Counted from the stretch's first letter, positions 44,246 through 56,300 are shown. The stretch is DNA of 64,000 nucleotides from Parelaphostrongylus tenuis (GCA_019055375.1 JAHQIW010007161.1:18708-82707), one strand, 5' to 3'. The notes: generated by a model from the sequence alone, not told the origin. Made by a program: numbers and translations.

Positions 44246-44835
44246 TTATTTGTCCTCTTTCAATTTATATGACGGTAAGAGGACATGGCTAACGAAGAGA
44301 TCCGAGTAGTATTGGTGGATGATTTTCTCCATAGCCCTTCTCGAAGCTGTAAGTGCCCCGTCAGAGCATCGAAGTGCAATCATCTTGGTCTTATAATAGG
44401 CAAAGCCTCGCTCTTTCCAGCTTCTGCAGCTTCTGCCATAACTGCTGCTCGTCTCTCTTTGAGGTCTTCTTTTATCGCTTCTCTGCAGCGTTTCGCAAGT
44501 TCGGCAGAAAGGCTTCGGTTGCCTGTAGCTCGAGCGATTCCACGTTGACGTATCAGCTCGAGCGTCTGCGGAGACAAGCGTTTCTTTGTGACCTAACAAC
44601 CTTCGGCTTTCATAGCGCTAACGTGAAGATATTCAACGAGCCAATTATATTCTTCGTCGATGTTGCCGGCAACGGTATCATCCCAAGAGCAGATTAATGA
44701 TTTGAATACATCCCAGTTTATGGTAGCTACGGGACTTTGTTGTTTGAACTTAGCGGCTTTCTCTCCTCTCCGCAAAAAAAGAGAATTTTGCGCAAAGGAG
44801 GCGATAGTCTGATCCCGTGTAGAACTCAGGAACAA
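44246..44835 (-). pseudogene. RTE linker between endonuclease and RT
   Basis: Frames 44835-44593 and 44599-44246 contain FLRRGEKAAKFKQQSP, TINWDVFKSL, DEEYNWLVEYLH, and an arginine- and alanine-rich helix (LAKRCREAIKEDLKERRAAV). This matches the region between EN and RT in nematode RTE elements. The frame changes near 44595. Confidence 0.75.
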
Positions 44836-45079
44836 CAGCGACGTCGGTCAGGCGAAACCTTCGATTTACTAAGGTGAACAGGTAGTTGGTAATCACTCAT
44901 GAGTGTATGTGAAAGCTATGTTTAACCCGAGAATTTTTGAATGTAAGAAGTGTGATGTGAAGGAATTTTGATTTACTAACTAGAAATCCTGAAGCACGCC
45001 ATTCGAGTTATCGACAAGTGTTAATCAAAAGCACAGAAACTACTTTCAGGACTCATTGCATGCAAGCAATTCGAACTAC

Positions 45080-46480
45080 TTTTCACAAGACACTAAGGTT
45101 ATCGCGGTCCCTCGCCTTTAATGGCCTAACTGATAGAATATACCTTAGTACAGACAGCAACAGTCGCCTATGCCGAATAACAAAATCGTAGTGCGACTCT
45201 CTTTGGCCTTCTGGGTACAATAGAGTGGAGCCTCTCCTTGCCTCCGTTTTCGCTCATTGCTTCGTTGGATAAAACTTTGGAGACTGTAAGACGCAGTGAG
45301 AAACGTTAGCAGCAAAGTAAAGTGCTCAGAAGGAGGTGTACGGAGAATTAAATAGCTTCTTCTATTTTGCTTTATAATGCACTGAAATAAATCATCTTGC
45401 ATTAGTATTATTGCTAACATGATTTTTGTCTTTCAACATTTTCCACATGTGTTGAAACATATTTTTTCATCAGAGTAGAAGGGAAAGAGGCAAGGTAATA
45501 TCGATTAGAGATCTGGAAATTTTTAACGCATTAAAAAAGCACAGTCAGCGCCGAAGTAAGTGACGAGAAAAAACGCGTGTATAGAAATCATATGCTTTGA
45601 GAGACTGTTTCATAAGAAAATCTTCGTGGTAGATCTTTTCAGCAAATTGGTATAACTATCATCCACGTACGATTTAGTATCTAATAGTTAGTTAATATCA
45701 GGGGACCCGTTATAGGGCATTAAGAATTGGTTGCTCTTCGATCTGAGCGACGCAATTCAACGTTTGGGTGCAAGCGACAGAAAGTAAAGTAAATTGTCAC
45801 CTTATCTTTGAAAAAGTAATAGAACAAATTGCCACCTTACCTCCCAGAGGTAGTTAATTTTTCCTAGAAAATACCTGATAGGAGCGGTTTGATTTTTGCA
45901 GAAAAAAAGGACGGACAAACACGTGGGCTTTCCGACAATGAAGTATTCATTCAAGACAAAAGCACCACTAGAGTGAAAAAAACGGAAAAAATAAAAGTAA
46001 TGAAAAATAATCGTAATAAAATCCCGATAAAAAAGTAGACGCACACGCCTATCTTTCAGCACAGAGCGCTCTGATCTCTGAAATTTTAGGGTATTTCTAG
46101 AATCACGAGTACTAGTGCTATGAAGTAAGAAGTTAAGAAATTTCAAGCAACGGTTATGTTGAATTTGCGCCAATGAGTGCCGCTTACAATCAATGGCCAT
46201 TATGAAAATGCAGCACGTTTTGATCTGATACTGTGAAAATTATTTAGATAGTTCCAAGCGAAAAAATGGAGTAGGGTTCATTGCGAAGGTTAAGCTGCTT
46301 TCCATCTCATGCACTCATCGCAACCGCGAGTAGAAGGTCTAGGTCTACCGTACTAATTCCAAAGCATATTGGGCCTTCATTAGTTTTTTCACGAAGTTTT
46401 CTTTGTTACACTATTTCTATTATACTTAATCGATTTCCTAATCAATGAAAGTGTCGTATCAAACTGCCAGTAAACAGTTA
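45080..46480. repeat. Dispersed repeat of about 1 kb, copy 2
   Basis: This is the counterpart of 27540-28520. Frames 45145-45420 and 45802-46200 (minus) lie within it and are not supported by the other copy. Confidence 0.45.
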
Positions 46481-46544
46481 CTTTCTGAACTTGAGAACTT
46501 ATGAATAGAGAGATTTTTCTCAAAAGAACCTCATTCATTCGACA

Positions 46545-46720
46545 TGATTCTTACAGATAGTGCTAACACATTAACAAATAGTGATACCAGTGTACGTCCA
46601 GGCTCTGAAAAAGGCGGTGTCTCCGAAACGTTAGCCAGCTATCCGTACAGCGATCTACAATCAACATTCAACAACGACATCAACAACGTCGTCTACCAAT
46701 CTGGCGCTATCTTAGTGCTA
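46545..46720 (+). mobile_element. PLE terminal-repeat fragment, lineage D
   Basis: AGGCTCTGAAAAAGGCGGTG and the following CGTACAGCGATC, ACAACGACATCAACAACGTC match the complement of 42330-42440. A hammerhead motif is inside. Confidence 0.6.
46601..46636 (+). ncRNA. Hammerhead motif, lineage D, one core change
   Basis: GGCT-CTGAAAA-AGGCGGTGTCTCC-GAAA-CGT-T-AGCC. Stem I pairs, stem III is the ACGT palindrome and the cleavage triplet is GUU, but G8 is A, so cleavage is unlikely. Confidence 0.6.
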
Positions 46721-46739
46721 AGTTTTCATAGTCAAATCA

Positions 46740-47270
46740 ATGAGCTTTAAATATTTTTCGAAAGCTCAAATCCCGATGATTTCGAAAATATGCGTGGTTT
46801 GTATGAAGTCTTGTTTATGGTAGAGCAAAAATAATATTATGCTTCACTCTTAGATTGATAATATGATAGCTTGTTTTGAGTATTTAGGTCCAAAAATTTA
46901 ATTGAAACGAAAGATGAACCTGACTAAGTAACAAAATCGAGTCATGCACAGCGATTTCAATCGCAGCTCCGAAAGAGTGTGATTTTTGTCGGCGATTTAT
47001 GATTTTCATTCCGTCTCGAGAACACTTCTAAGTTTCTTCTTAAATTTTGAAAAACACATTTTCTTCTACGCGCTCATATACTTTTGGTGCGTTATCTATG
47101 AGAGCAAAACGTGACATTCTCTTCTCTCTCAGAGCGCTGAGTGAAATCTCTTCAAGAAACAAACGTTGCTTTGGAACTATCGAGATTTCTCCTACTCAGT
47201 GATTACCAAGAGTCTGATGAAAATCTCATAATTATTTCTTGAGCCGACATGTCATGTGGTGTGTTAATGG
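46740..47270. other. No gene recognised
   Basis: AT-rich sequence without a supported frame. Confidence 0.35.
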
Positions 47271-47570
47271 GCTCTTGCACTACTCCATGCACGTGTTTGG
47301 ACCTGAAATTGTCGCCGAACATGCGATGTTATACACTCGATTTCTCTTTGGCTGATATTCTATAATACAACACCTTTTTTTCAAGTGTTTTCTTAAGACC
47401 ACGCTCAAACTTCAAATATCTCATGATTATTCTTTGAGCCAGCTGTCGTGTGGTCTGGTAATGGGCTCTTGTACAGCCCGATACACGTGCTTTGACCTTA
47501 TGTGGTCATAATAATACACACGAACAAAAGGTATGATATTATAAAAGTACCAGCTAAAAAACAATCGAGT
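47270..47570 (-). mobile_element. F-family fragments in tandem
   Basis: Two units each read GTGTGGTCTGGTAATGGGCT-like text followed by a CACGTG ribozyme remnant (47290 and 47480), about 195 bp apart. The 47475-47515 remnant keeps GCCCGATACACGTG but lacks GAAA and the CTGACGA core. The RTE-2 fragment begins directly after. Confidence 0.55.
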
Positions 47571-48455
47571 GCGTGAAAACTGGTGGTCGACAATTAGACC
47601 ATCTTCGCTTTGCTGACGATATCGTTCTCATAACACCAAACATCAGCCAAGCGGAACGAATGTTGACCGATTTCGATAACGCCTGTGGAAAGATTGGTCT
47701 TCAACTGAATCTAACGAAAACGATGTTCATGAGGAACAGATGGGTTTTGAATGCCCCATTCACGCTCGACGGAACGACATTCTCCGAATGCTCCAGTTAC
47801 GTCTATCTAGGTCGTGAAATCAACATGATAAACGACCTAGCTCAAGAGTTGAGCAAGAAGAAACGAGCGGCTTGGGGAACGTTTGAGAGCATCGAAGATG
47901 TAGTGAAGAGGACTAAGAACATCCGACTCCGTGCCCACCTTTTCGACTCGACAATTATTCCTGCCCTAACGTATGCAGCAAAAACCTGGTCGTTACGTAA
48001 GCACGTTGAAAGATTACTTGGCGATATCGAACGCGCAGTCGAAAGGTCGATGCTAGGAGTATCCCGTATCTCGCAAATGAGAGAAAGGATCCGATCTTCC
48101 GACCTACGTCAACGATTGAAAATCAGAGACACCGTTCTACGCGCCAGGATATCGAAAATAAGGTGGGACAAACACGTGATTCGCTTTAACGACAACCGAT
48201 GGACGAGACCCGTTACCGACTAGATTCCTCGAGACGTCAAGCGCTCCATAGGAAGACCACCGACCCGTTGGTCCGATTTCTTCACGGAAGTGATAGAAGA
48301 AAGATATGATGCTAAACGAATCCCTAGAGCGAGGAGCACCTACTGGGCTACTCTTGCACGCGACAGGGAAAAATGGAAGAGTTTCTGGTACCTGCTCGAG
48401 TCACTCGACGATCAGCGGGACGACAGGTGATACAGGTGATACAGGTGATTCAATA
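47570..48455 (+). mobile_element. RTE retrotransposon (RTE-2), 5'-truncated, nearly intact 3' ORF
   Basis: From the RT active site (LRFADDIVLITPN) the frame runs 216 codons, then one TAG at 48221-48223 where the paralogue has Trp (TDW), and continues in the same frame to a TGA at 48428-48430, ending REKWK, then DDQRDDR. The 3' tail is three tandem TGATACAG-type units. A single nonsense change is the only visible lesion after the truncation, so insertion was recent. Confidence 0.9.
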
Positions 48456-48459
48456 TAGT

Positions 48460-49560
48460 GCTATGTTGGCTGTTTTTCAGACTGTCGAATGATTGTTAAA
48501 GCCAAGGAAAAAACGAAAAACGTCCCCTTCCGAGAGAGTTATAGACCACTGAAACCCAAGTAGTCCAGACCGTTTTTTTTTAAATTTAGGCCAATAGGTC
48601 TCAGTCATTTAGCCATCCATGTGACCTATCACCGCTATCGCTCAAAGGGATAAATACAGAGGATAAGCAGAAGTGTCATTCACAGCATATGACACGAAAG
48701 TTTCTTCATTATGCACAAGAACTGGAGAAGAGGCAGAAACTAAAAGATAAATAGGCTATCTGAAAGGAAGATGGATTGCCTGTCAAAAAAAAAAAAAAAA
48801 TTGCGGAGAATCCACATCAAAACTGATTCAGATAGCGAAAAACAGAATGAAGATTTCATTCATCCCATTTGTTCATTACGGATTACCTAAAAATTAGGCC
48901 TCGTAGACATTGCGTTTTGTCCAGCTGTCCAAAAATTTCAGATAAACAGCTCCAAATCTCTCTGAGCACCCAGTGTTTACAGGGTTCCGAAAGGCACAAA
49001 ATCAGATCAAAAAGATTACAGAAATGGAAAACAGGTAGACTCGTTGCTACGGCTGCATTTCAAGAATAGCCACTCATCAAAAAACCCGTGGCTTTGTTCA
49101 TCAGTATCATCAATCACAACCATCGTGCAATGTTCCAAAAGTGCTTTCGCTTTGATGATCAGGTTAATAAATATTGCTTCCAGCAGTTGGAAAATAGCGT
49201 ATAATAATGTTGACTTGGAAATAAAATAATCTCTTATCATTCTCTTTCAAATCTCTCCGATTTTACTCTCTAATTTTTTTTCATGAAATTATTCGAAAAT
49301 TATTTCGTAATTTGACATCGAAAACTGAAGTTGAGATGTTGGATCACATGTAGACCTAGTCGACTTTTATAATTGTTTTCAGAAGCGTTATATCACAGCC
49401 TGTGTCTAAGACTTCACCCTCTTCTACGTCAGGATGATCGACGCAGTTGAACACGTGACCACCAACACCACCATCATCATCTCCGGCAACTCCTGATCCA
49501 GACATATCTTAAACTCCGAAAAGTCTAGAAACTAACTGCTTTTATAAATTGAGTTAATTC
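48460..49560. other. No gene recognised
   Basis: It includes a 15-base A run at 48787-48801 and anonymous frames (48869-49069, 49016-49240). At 48470-48500 the phrase CAGACTGTCGAATGATTGTT matches the AT-rich repeat at 39420 and 39760. Confidence 0.35.
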
Positions 49561-49569
49561 AATAAACTT

Positions 49570-49850
49570 GTTTTATAAGATATTTTGAGCCTTTCATAAG
49601 ATCTTTTATAGCACTTACACAGTGCACGACACGTGTTTCGGCGTTATTACCTCGTCAGTTGCACGGTGCCTTTCGGTTCAGTCGCTTTCGCCGACCAGAT
49701 TTTCCTCAATGTGATAGAATCACCAAGCGGGCAGTGCTGTGCAGTCGATTCCTCGTAGCTGGTAAAATGTATATTGTCACACCTTTTTTTACAACTGTTT
49801 TTGAGCGAGGTCTCAAAAACAGTTGAAGAGGCAGGTATTTCGATAGAGTT
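49570..49850 (-). mobile_element. G-family element
   Basis: TTTTGAGCCTTTCATAAGAT, the ribozyme and GGTGCCTTTCGGTTCAGTCG match 18600-18700 and 26390-26440. A hairpin CAACTGTTTTTGAGCGAGGT with CTCAAAAACAGTTG lies at 49792-49825. Confidence 0.6.
49622..49667 (-). ncRNA. Hammerhead ribozyme, lineage G, core intact
   Basis: The minus strand gives GTGCAA-CTGACGA-GGTAATAACGCC-GAAA, the palindrome ACACGTGT, cleavage base C, then GTGCAC. All core bases are present. Stem I has one mismatch next to the core followed by five pairs; stem II is short. Confidence 0.75.
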
Positions 49851-49904
49851 GTTACAAAAAATCTTACACCTCAATTAGCTCAGTGAATCCGTATAAGTCA
49901 ACAT

Positions 49905-50015
49905 CATAGCTGTATAGTACTAGACCTATTGGTTCAAAACACTCCATATCCTTATCCGATTCTATCGTTTTGAGCGTGTCTGTAAAAGAGCGGTCGATAG
50001 CAGAGGTATCAAATC
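49905..50015 (+). mobile_element. A-family fragment, right end
   Basis: CTGTATAGTACTAGACC, CTTATCCGATT, then GTCTGTAAAAGAGCGGTCGA and TAGCAGAGG match the A elements. Only the 3' strand of the ribozyme remains. Confidence 0.65.
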
Positions 50016-50510
50016 TAAAGTGATTTGCAATAAAATATACTGTCCATATAGAAACCGGCGAAAACACTGTGAATAGTGAGTAAAGCCATCAGTGTTCTCC
50101 TAACTGCCATAGTTTGAATATGCTACTCTATAGGTGAGTCGACGATCGTGTGCACTCAGATTAGCAGTTCATACGATGGATAGCATGAACGGAGAGCTCT
50201 TACAAGTAGCGTTGCTGAATGAGTCCGTCAAATCCCTTTATTGACGCGATGTACTGTAGGGAAATATCTTGAACGTGACATTCCACCGCAAAGCATATTA
50301 GCTGCCGATTTTGGCTGGCTAAAAATTTGCGATGAAATCTGGTTTTTCTGACTGGCTAACTTTTTTCGAAGCCATAACAAGGCAAGAAAATTTCTTCACA
50401 GTAATCTAGCTCAGCAAAAATTTCTGACAAAACCCTTCTCAAAGAAATCAAAAATCCAACTTTTATTATTATCCGGCATTAAGATTTAAGGCTTCGTCAC
50501 GGACTATCGT
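50015..50510. other. No gene recognised
   Basis: No open frame or repeat recognised. Confidence 0.35.
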
Positions 50511-50558
50511 TTTTTTTTTTGAAGCTTACAGTACGTTAGTATATTTATTCGAAAACCG

Positions 50559-50593
50559 ATGACCGGTGTTTCGGCAGTCTGGCCTATCTAGAA
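50559..50593 (-). ncRNA. Hammerhead relic, unit 1 of the E array
   Basis: The minus strand reads TCTAGATA-GGCCAGACTGCC-GAAA-CACCGGTC. Stem II (GGC with GCC) and GAAA remain; the CTGANGA core is degraded. Confidence 0.45.
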
Positions 50594-50869
50594 GATTCAT
50601 TCCATATCATATCTAAGTGTTCAGATATTTCCTATATTTAAAGAAACAAGTGCAGAATGAATCAGTCCGAATGTCTAATTACCTTAGAGAAAACACCTTA
50701 TTTAACTTCTTAGATAGGAATAGTCACCGATCGACGCTTTATAAAAGTGTAGGAAGACAGTTTCTTGGTTTCTCATTGAGCCGCTAGAAAGTATAGAACC
50801 CTTATAGAGGTAATTTCTTATTTTTTTTTTTGGCCAGACGCGAGGTTTCATAACACTATTAATTCAAGA

Positions 50870-50905
50870 AGCTGACATTTCGATAGTTTCGTCTTAGTCA
50901 GAACC
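50870..50905 (-). ncRNA. Hammerhead motif, lineage E
   Basis: The minus strand gives GGTT-CTGACTA-AGACGAAACTATC-GAAA-TGT-C-AGCT. The cleavage triplet is GUC and GAAA is present, but G8 has become T and stems are weak, so it is probably inactive. Confidence 0.55.
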
Positions 50906-51249
50906 TGAAAGATCAGGTTGCCCACTAAACTGGTGGAAATCTTGTCGACCTTCCCGACAAGTCTACCTATCGAAGAGAAAACACCATTCAACTACTTGTG
51001 TCAAAAGTAATCGACGGTTCAAAAAGGGTGTAGGAAAACGGTTTCTTGTTCTTTCAATGAACCATTAGAAAACTAAACACCCTTTATAAAGGTGATGTTT
51101 CCTTCTTAAGCCAGTTACGAGAGTTTATAACACTATTTCTCAAAACAGCTCACTTCTCTGCAGTTTCGCTTCTTTCAAACACTAACGTGATCAGGTTGAC
51201 CACTAACCGTATAGAAGTCATGCCGGCCTCTCCGGCAACTTCGCAGTCT

Positions 51250-52770
51250 GTCCCGTAAAGGTCACTAGTTGCGATAGTGTTGATATGAGTGAGTTCTCAT
51301 TTTCAAGATTATTTTTGAAAGTTATATTTTTTAGAATAAATAATAAAATCACAAGCAGAAGCTTTTTTCCAACAATTTCCACCACTTTGTCGTTATTAAT
51401 GCAATAAATCCTAGTAAATGCTGTGCAATATAACGAGGGATTTCATAAAAAAATGTACGAAGTTTTAAACGTTAAATGTCCTCAAATAGGAGCCACTACA
51501 ACATTTGCGATAGCAGGCATGCAGACGAAGACGTCCAAACCGCCTTGAGCAACTACGATCATTTTTTTCGATCTTTGATGAGACATGAGACTTCACATGT
51601 CGACAGGAAAATAGCTAATTACAAGGTGCAAAATTCTTTTATTTTTTAATCTAATCAATCGAAATCCGTAGCGGATATGAGAAACACTTTTGACGTAAAA
51701 AACCTGATCTCGACAGTTCTATGCCACACAAAATGTGAAAACTTTAATATTCTAATCATTTACTGTTCTTCTACATTCTTCGCATTTGCAAACGAAAAGA
51801 AATTTAATACTTTTTATTAGACGGCGACAAATGATTATTCGACCTCATCTGCTGGGCAAGAGAATTTTACAGGGGAGTTAGAAACCTTTCAGTAGCTTAA
51901 ATCTCTTGCTGGAGCAGTACGTTGCCGGTTCCCCAAAACACCCTTTTGTAACGACATAAAATCCAAACCAAAACTATGTTTCATATCACTACACGTTTTT
52001 CAGTATTTTTCGATAGCACATGTCTCATGGAACGCAATTGTGGCTGCTTGTGGAAAAGCATTTTTGATAGCGTCGCTGGACCAAAAAAACATTTATGCTT
52101 TAAACCTTGCCGAACAGAGATCTTTCTTCGGAGTACTAGCATTTATTCAATAGCGTAGGCTTGAATTAAACCAATGCTGTGCTTGTTTTCTGAGAAAGAC
52201 CATTTCACTGCAGTGTAGCAGAGAAAATAAGATCGAGTTCACATCACCGGCAAGTTTCTTTACCGGCTAATCTAAGCGTCAAGGGCGGGGCGATCGATCA
52301 ATAACTTGGAGTGTGAGGAAGTGGGGGACGTAACTTGATATTGAATTGCGGTTTTCTTCTCCGCTTTGAAAGGAGCTCCGGATAAAACGACTGAATCAGA
52401 TATTATGGATTTTCTCTACACGTTCATATGCTTTTCGTGCTTTCAGTTAATTATACGCGTTATAATAAAGTCCTCTGGCAGGTGCGAAACATAAAATTTT
52501 TTCGTGGATGCTATAGCGTTTAGAGGGCTGTTTTTGAAAACCGTCCACGTAATAATCTAGCAAGTGATTCAGACTATCGAATGATTTCTAACAATCCTTC
52601 GAAATGTTCATGTCCAGCAAAGGAGGCCGAATACTTACTTGTGGCCGTCTAATAGAAACGAACCACAAGTCCTTGAGTGATTTCTACTCGCAACGTTTGC
52701 AGCAGATTATAAGAGAGCGCCAACTCTAAATCTATCATATTGAATAGTTTGATGCAATCTTAATTGCGTT
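51250..52770. other. AT-rich repeat sequence, no gene recognised
   Basis: The segment 51950-52600 resembles 38280-39480 and 61380-61600 (GTTCATATACTTTTCGCTCT against GTTCATATGCTTTTCGTGCT). No supported frame. Confidence 0.35.
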
Positions 52771-52849
52771 ACTTTGACTCATAAGCACCCACATGATCTA
52801 TCAGTTTATTCTTGCTCTAATGCTACAACATATTCGTCAAATAAGACAC

Positions 52850-53235
52850 ACGGCACAGTTCATTCTCAATTTCCACCAACGGTGGCAATCGCAGAAAAGA
52901 AGTGCGATCCAAACGTACCCAATGCCATCATTCAAACACCTCGATTCACCGCACTTTGCCACATCGTTCTTGACCAGTTCGCCAAGACGATACTGGTAGT
53001 CTGCAAAAAGATCTTAGTTCGCAAAACAATGTTGTACAGATAAGAATAATGATACCCATACAGAAAGAGATCCCGTAAATGTCAAGTGCGGGTCAGGCAC
53101 AGGCGTTATCATCACCTTGGGATCGGGGGTGGCACTATACATTTCTGCATTCTAGCATCCATATTAGAGCAAATTGCTGTTACCGTGTTGTCGGCAATGA
53201 TGCAACTCATTTCCATCGTCTTCACTACAGTGAAA
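52850..53235 (+). repeat. Family-U repeat, copy 4 (exon mostly open)
   Basis: The frame reads SQFPPTVAIAEKKCDPNVPN, then TPRFTALCHIVLDQFAKTIL and VVCKKILVRKTMLYR before a stop; further on DPVNVKCGSGTGVIITL returns in the same relation as at 32536-32784. An ATG at about 52796 starts MIYQFILALMLQ, a possible signal exon shared with the 19407 copy. Confidence 0.55.
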
Positions 53236-53449
53236 TTTTAGCGTTAAATAGACCTGTTCTTTTAATGCAGCAAAAGACTGAGAATGCTTTTGCGTGCTAA
53301 TTATCTTATATATTTGAAACACTTTGGACCATCACTTAAGACTTGAGTACTGTCCTAGTCTCGAAAAAAGATATACAAAATTAGTTTGAAAGAGCATCGA
53401 AGTCAAGTGTTTGCTCTCTGTTGCCGTTACAACAGTTTTCCCATATGCT

Positions 53450-53912
53450 CACTAATGTAAAGTGATGTCCAAAACTTTCGCGGCAGTCGAGACTTGAATT
53501 CACATCTTATTTCAAGAAGCGCGTGCTCTTACTCATTGCACTGTTGCCGACTGCTTTGCTCACCACTCTTTCTACTTTACAACGCACATATCTGTGAGCG
53601 ATTAATCGTCATTAGCCTGACCCATGTCGCGCTGACAAATACTGGGTATTAGATGATCAAATGAAATTCCTTTTTATTCAACCACCTGGTATGAATGTTT
53701 CAAGTATACCGAGTTCAATGACGATAAGCGGCTGCCTAGGCCATGCCGTTGACGGCCGACCGCTGACAGATAAATGTGTTGTAGTGCAGAAAGAGTGGTG
53801 AGCAAAAGGCACCAGTAGTGCAACCGGTTAGAGCACGCGCTCCTGAATGGAGTTAAATGTGGGTTTGAGTACCATTTGATGCGAACGTTTCACACATCAC
53901 TCTGCATCAGTG
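53450..53912. mobile_element. tRNA-like foldback element T4
   Basis: The ends CACTAATGTAAAGTGATGT and CATCACTCTGCATCAGTG are inverted repeats. The right arm has a tRNA-like module at 53803-53882 (AGTGCAACCGGTTAGAGCAC in the D-arm region, box-B-like GGGTTTGAGTACC). The left arm holds the inverted counterpart (53475-53560). Confidence 0.75.
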
Positions 53913-54060
53913 GGTATACGTAAAACATTATAACACCGCTAGAAGTGATTAAATAGAAAGGAATTATTTTTTCCCCATATTCTAAGATCCTTTCTGATAA
54001 TTCTCCTACAATCGCGTACGATAGGGAGATTAATTGAAGTAGATGTACTATTTTTGATAC

Positions 54061-54965
54061 TTATCGTATTTCAGCTTCAAATCTCTTAGCATCACGGATT
54101 GAATACCCATGCTCATTTTGGCCCGTCAAACCGAAACGCACATTCGTACACATCAACGGTGTGTAGGAGAATATCACGGCGAGTTGACTCAAAGTGGCCG
54201 AAATAATAGCATCAGGTAGGAGTGCACTTCGAGCTCGGCTTTCTAAAACATCAAAGACCTGAATAGCGGAGTTTTTCTTTATTTAAAATGTCCACTTAGA
54301 ACACCTCAACTCAATTTATGAGCAGCTATGCAAAACAAGTTAGCAGGCTGGGCTGGGAGAGGCTGATCTATTGTTAGAATAATGAAGCTCATTCCTTACG
54401 CCTTGCTAGATATCCAAAAAAACTTATAAAGTAAAGAGTAGCTGGGCTGAACAAATCGCGCAGCTTCTGCCTAGCTAGTTGCACTACCACGGATCTGGGT
54501 TGGAACATTGGGTGCAGTAGAGTAGACCATCGCTACAGGCAAAGTAAAGCCAGTGAGAGTAAGGTTGTAAAGCCAGTGATAGCAAAATTTATAGTGCTCA
54601 CTACAAAAGACCCGTGGTGTTTGTGGCGAATAATCAGAAATTGAATTATTATGTTGAAAAATTTTGTCACTTCTTTTTTTCTTGCAAAATCTAAATTCGT
54701 ACATCAGAAGTCTTGGATTTCTTAGCTGTAGGCTATCAATGGATTACTAAACTATTTCATTTTGGTTAGGATTCGTGAACTTTTCTTTTTTAATTGGGGA
54801 TATCTGTAGTGCCATTACATCCTTTATTCATTACTTTGACCTGCAGGCATCACTCCACGTTTAACAGCAGTTGAGATTGTGGCCAGCAGCGAAATTATGA
54901 AGGGATCGCTCGGAATTCTCGCAAAGTTCGTAAGGATTTCACTCTCCGTTCCTGAAAAGCTAAGG
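54061..54965 (-). pseudogene. Broken third copy of the SCVP-like secreted protein gene
   Basis: Exon 1 (about 54846-54965), exon 2 (about 54466-54608) and exon 3 (54258-54061) lie in the same order and strand as in the intact minus-strand gene. The start codon has become GTG and exon 1 has lost one base before the signal segment. Exon 2 contains a roughly 23-base internal duplication around GFT that shifts the frame, and it has lost the normal donor. Exon 3 is still open for 65 codons and keeps SALLPDAIISA, YTPLMC and VRFGL, closely resembling the 30729-31558 gene. The decay looks recent and confined to the first two exons. Confidence 0.7.
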
Positions 54966-54999
54966 AACGTTTATTAGCTCAACTCTTGACAAATTTACC

Positions 55000-56300
55000 A
55001 TTTTTCACATAAGATCACCTATAGGACATTAACTGATTTGGCACTCATCATATATGGGTGAAGTTCCTCGGCAGCTTTCTAGAATTCCCAAGAGCTTCAG
55101 AGGTTTCTAGCTCGCTTGCTTCAAACAAATTCTTTTAAAGCACGATTTGTGATAGATTCTCTGAACCATGACGGTATCGATCAATGAATTGAAATGCATG
55201 CCAACTGAGTGGCAGTAAGCTGCGGCGGCTATTATAAATAATGATAAATGATAAATGGCTATTACAATGATAGAATTAGTGAAGGCATCAATTCCGTGAA
55301 AGATAGTTCCCGTCTATTCATTTCTTATGCTGCAACACAAAATTCTGCTTCTCCAGGAAACGAAATATTCGCAATTGACAAGATACTGCAGTTACACCTC
55401 GCTTTTTTAGTAGAAAAATTGAAAAAGTACATGTATCGATCGGTTGAAGCGAAGCACAATTTCCGCTACAAAAGGTTTCTGCAAATAATTCTTGAGAAGC
55501 ACAGAAAGAAGTTTGTTAAGCCATGATATTCTCATTGGCGTCTCAGATTTAGTAACCCAAAAATTCTGTATCGTCATGGAAAAGCTGACAACGTCGAACT
55601 GGAAAATTTAACAGAATTTCTTCAAGTAAAAGTGACAAGCAAGGAAAACAGCATTTTACCAAAAATTCACCAAAATGTGGAAGCAACAAAAAAAAACTAT
55701 TTCACAGTTCGTTGTGGAAGTAAGGACTCATGAAGGTAGTAGATCTTTTTGTGAGGCAGAGTAATCCACACTTTGATAAAATTGGAATGCATCGAAATGG
55801 GAAAATGTAGGAGACATGCTAAGAATACAGCAAAGGTGACGCAGAGTGGCATGGTGTGTGAAGCAAAAAATTTCCCTCATTTTCGTAATGTTGTCGAAGA
55901 TTCTCCGTCTTCAAATGCAGTGAGATTTGTTCTAACCATTTCGCTAATGGCTAATCGAAAACACACTGAGCTCTGTATAATCATAGGCTATGTTATGAGT
56001 CTTTTACAAGCGAAGATTGGTGCTAAATTAGCAGTTCCGCGCATCAGCACTTCCGTGCTAGAGCAGTTACATGTTTTAGCGATTCTTTGTCGTATTAGTT
56101 GAATTGCTAAACAGAACAACTCCTTTTCAATACAATACTACGCTAAGTTATCGGTTTTCGACCACTACGCTGCAAAAGTACTCTATCAAAGGTCGCATGA
56201 CCATGTTTACACAACATTATTTTGTGTGAGTATTCAAATGTGCTTCACTTAACGTCCCACTAACTGCCGAGTGACTAAAGCGGACATCAGCAGAAGTTCC
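55000..56300. repeat. Duplicated block upstream of the 54061-54965 pseudogene
   Basis: This is the counterpart of 29100-30720 in inverted orientation. It includes a 109-codon open frame at 55773-56102 (plus), related over its first 85 residues to 29417-29674 (minus). It ends near the phrase CGTCCCACTAACTGCCGAGT, whose complement occurs at 29158-29175. It marks a segmental duplication that carried the secreted-protein gene with its upstream DNA. Confidence 0.55.

Larger units (their letters stand above)
42690..44880 (-). mobile_element. RTE-clade non-LTR retrotransposon (RTE-1), 5'-truncated and broken
   Basis: The minus strand starts in the last endonuclease motif (TGSDYRLLCAKF near 44810; the usual SDH has His changed to Tyr), continues through a linker, RT motifs, and the C-terminal domain to a stop near 42700, then a GTGATATAGGTGATG tail. 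RTE elements encode an AP-type endonuclease and an RT that insert by target-primed reverse transcription. Several frameshifts (near 44250, 44000, 43750, 42950) and at least two nonsense codons disable it. Confidence 0.9.
50515..51240 (-). repeat. Tandem ribozyme-like units of about 280 bp (lineage E)
   Basis: GAGAAAACACC recurs at 50687 and 50975 (288 bp apart) and GATCAGGTTG at 50911 and 51189 (278 bp apart). Each unit has a T-rich tract, a hammerhead-like motif and a long intervening region with GTGTAGGAA and TTTCTT. Three diverged units are visible, with motifs near 50559-50593, 50870-50905 and 51140-51183. Confidence 0.65.

Noticed and set aside
47605..47620. CTGACGA at 47612
   Set aside because: It is the coding sequence of the RTE active site (FADD), not a ribozyme.
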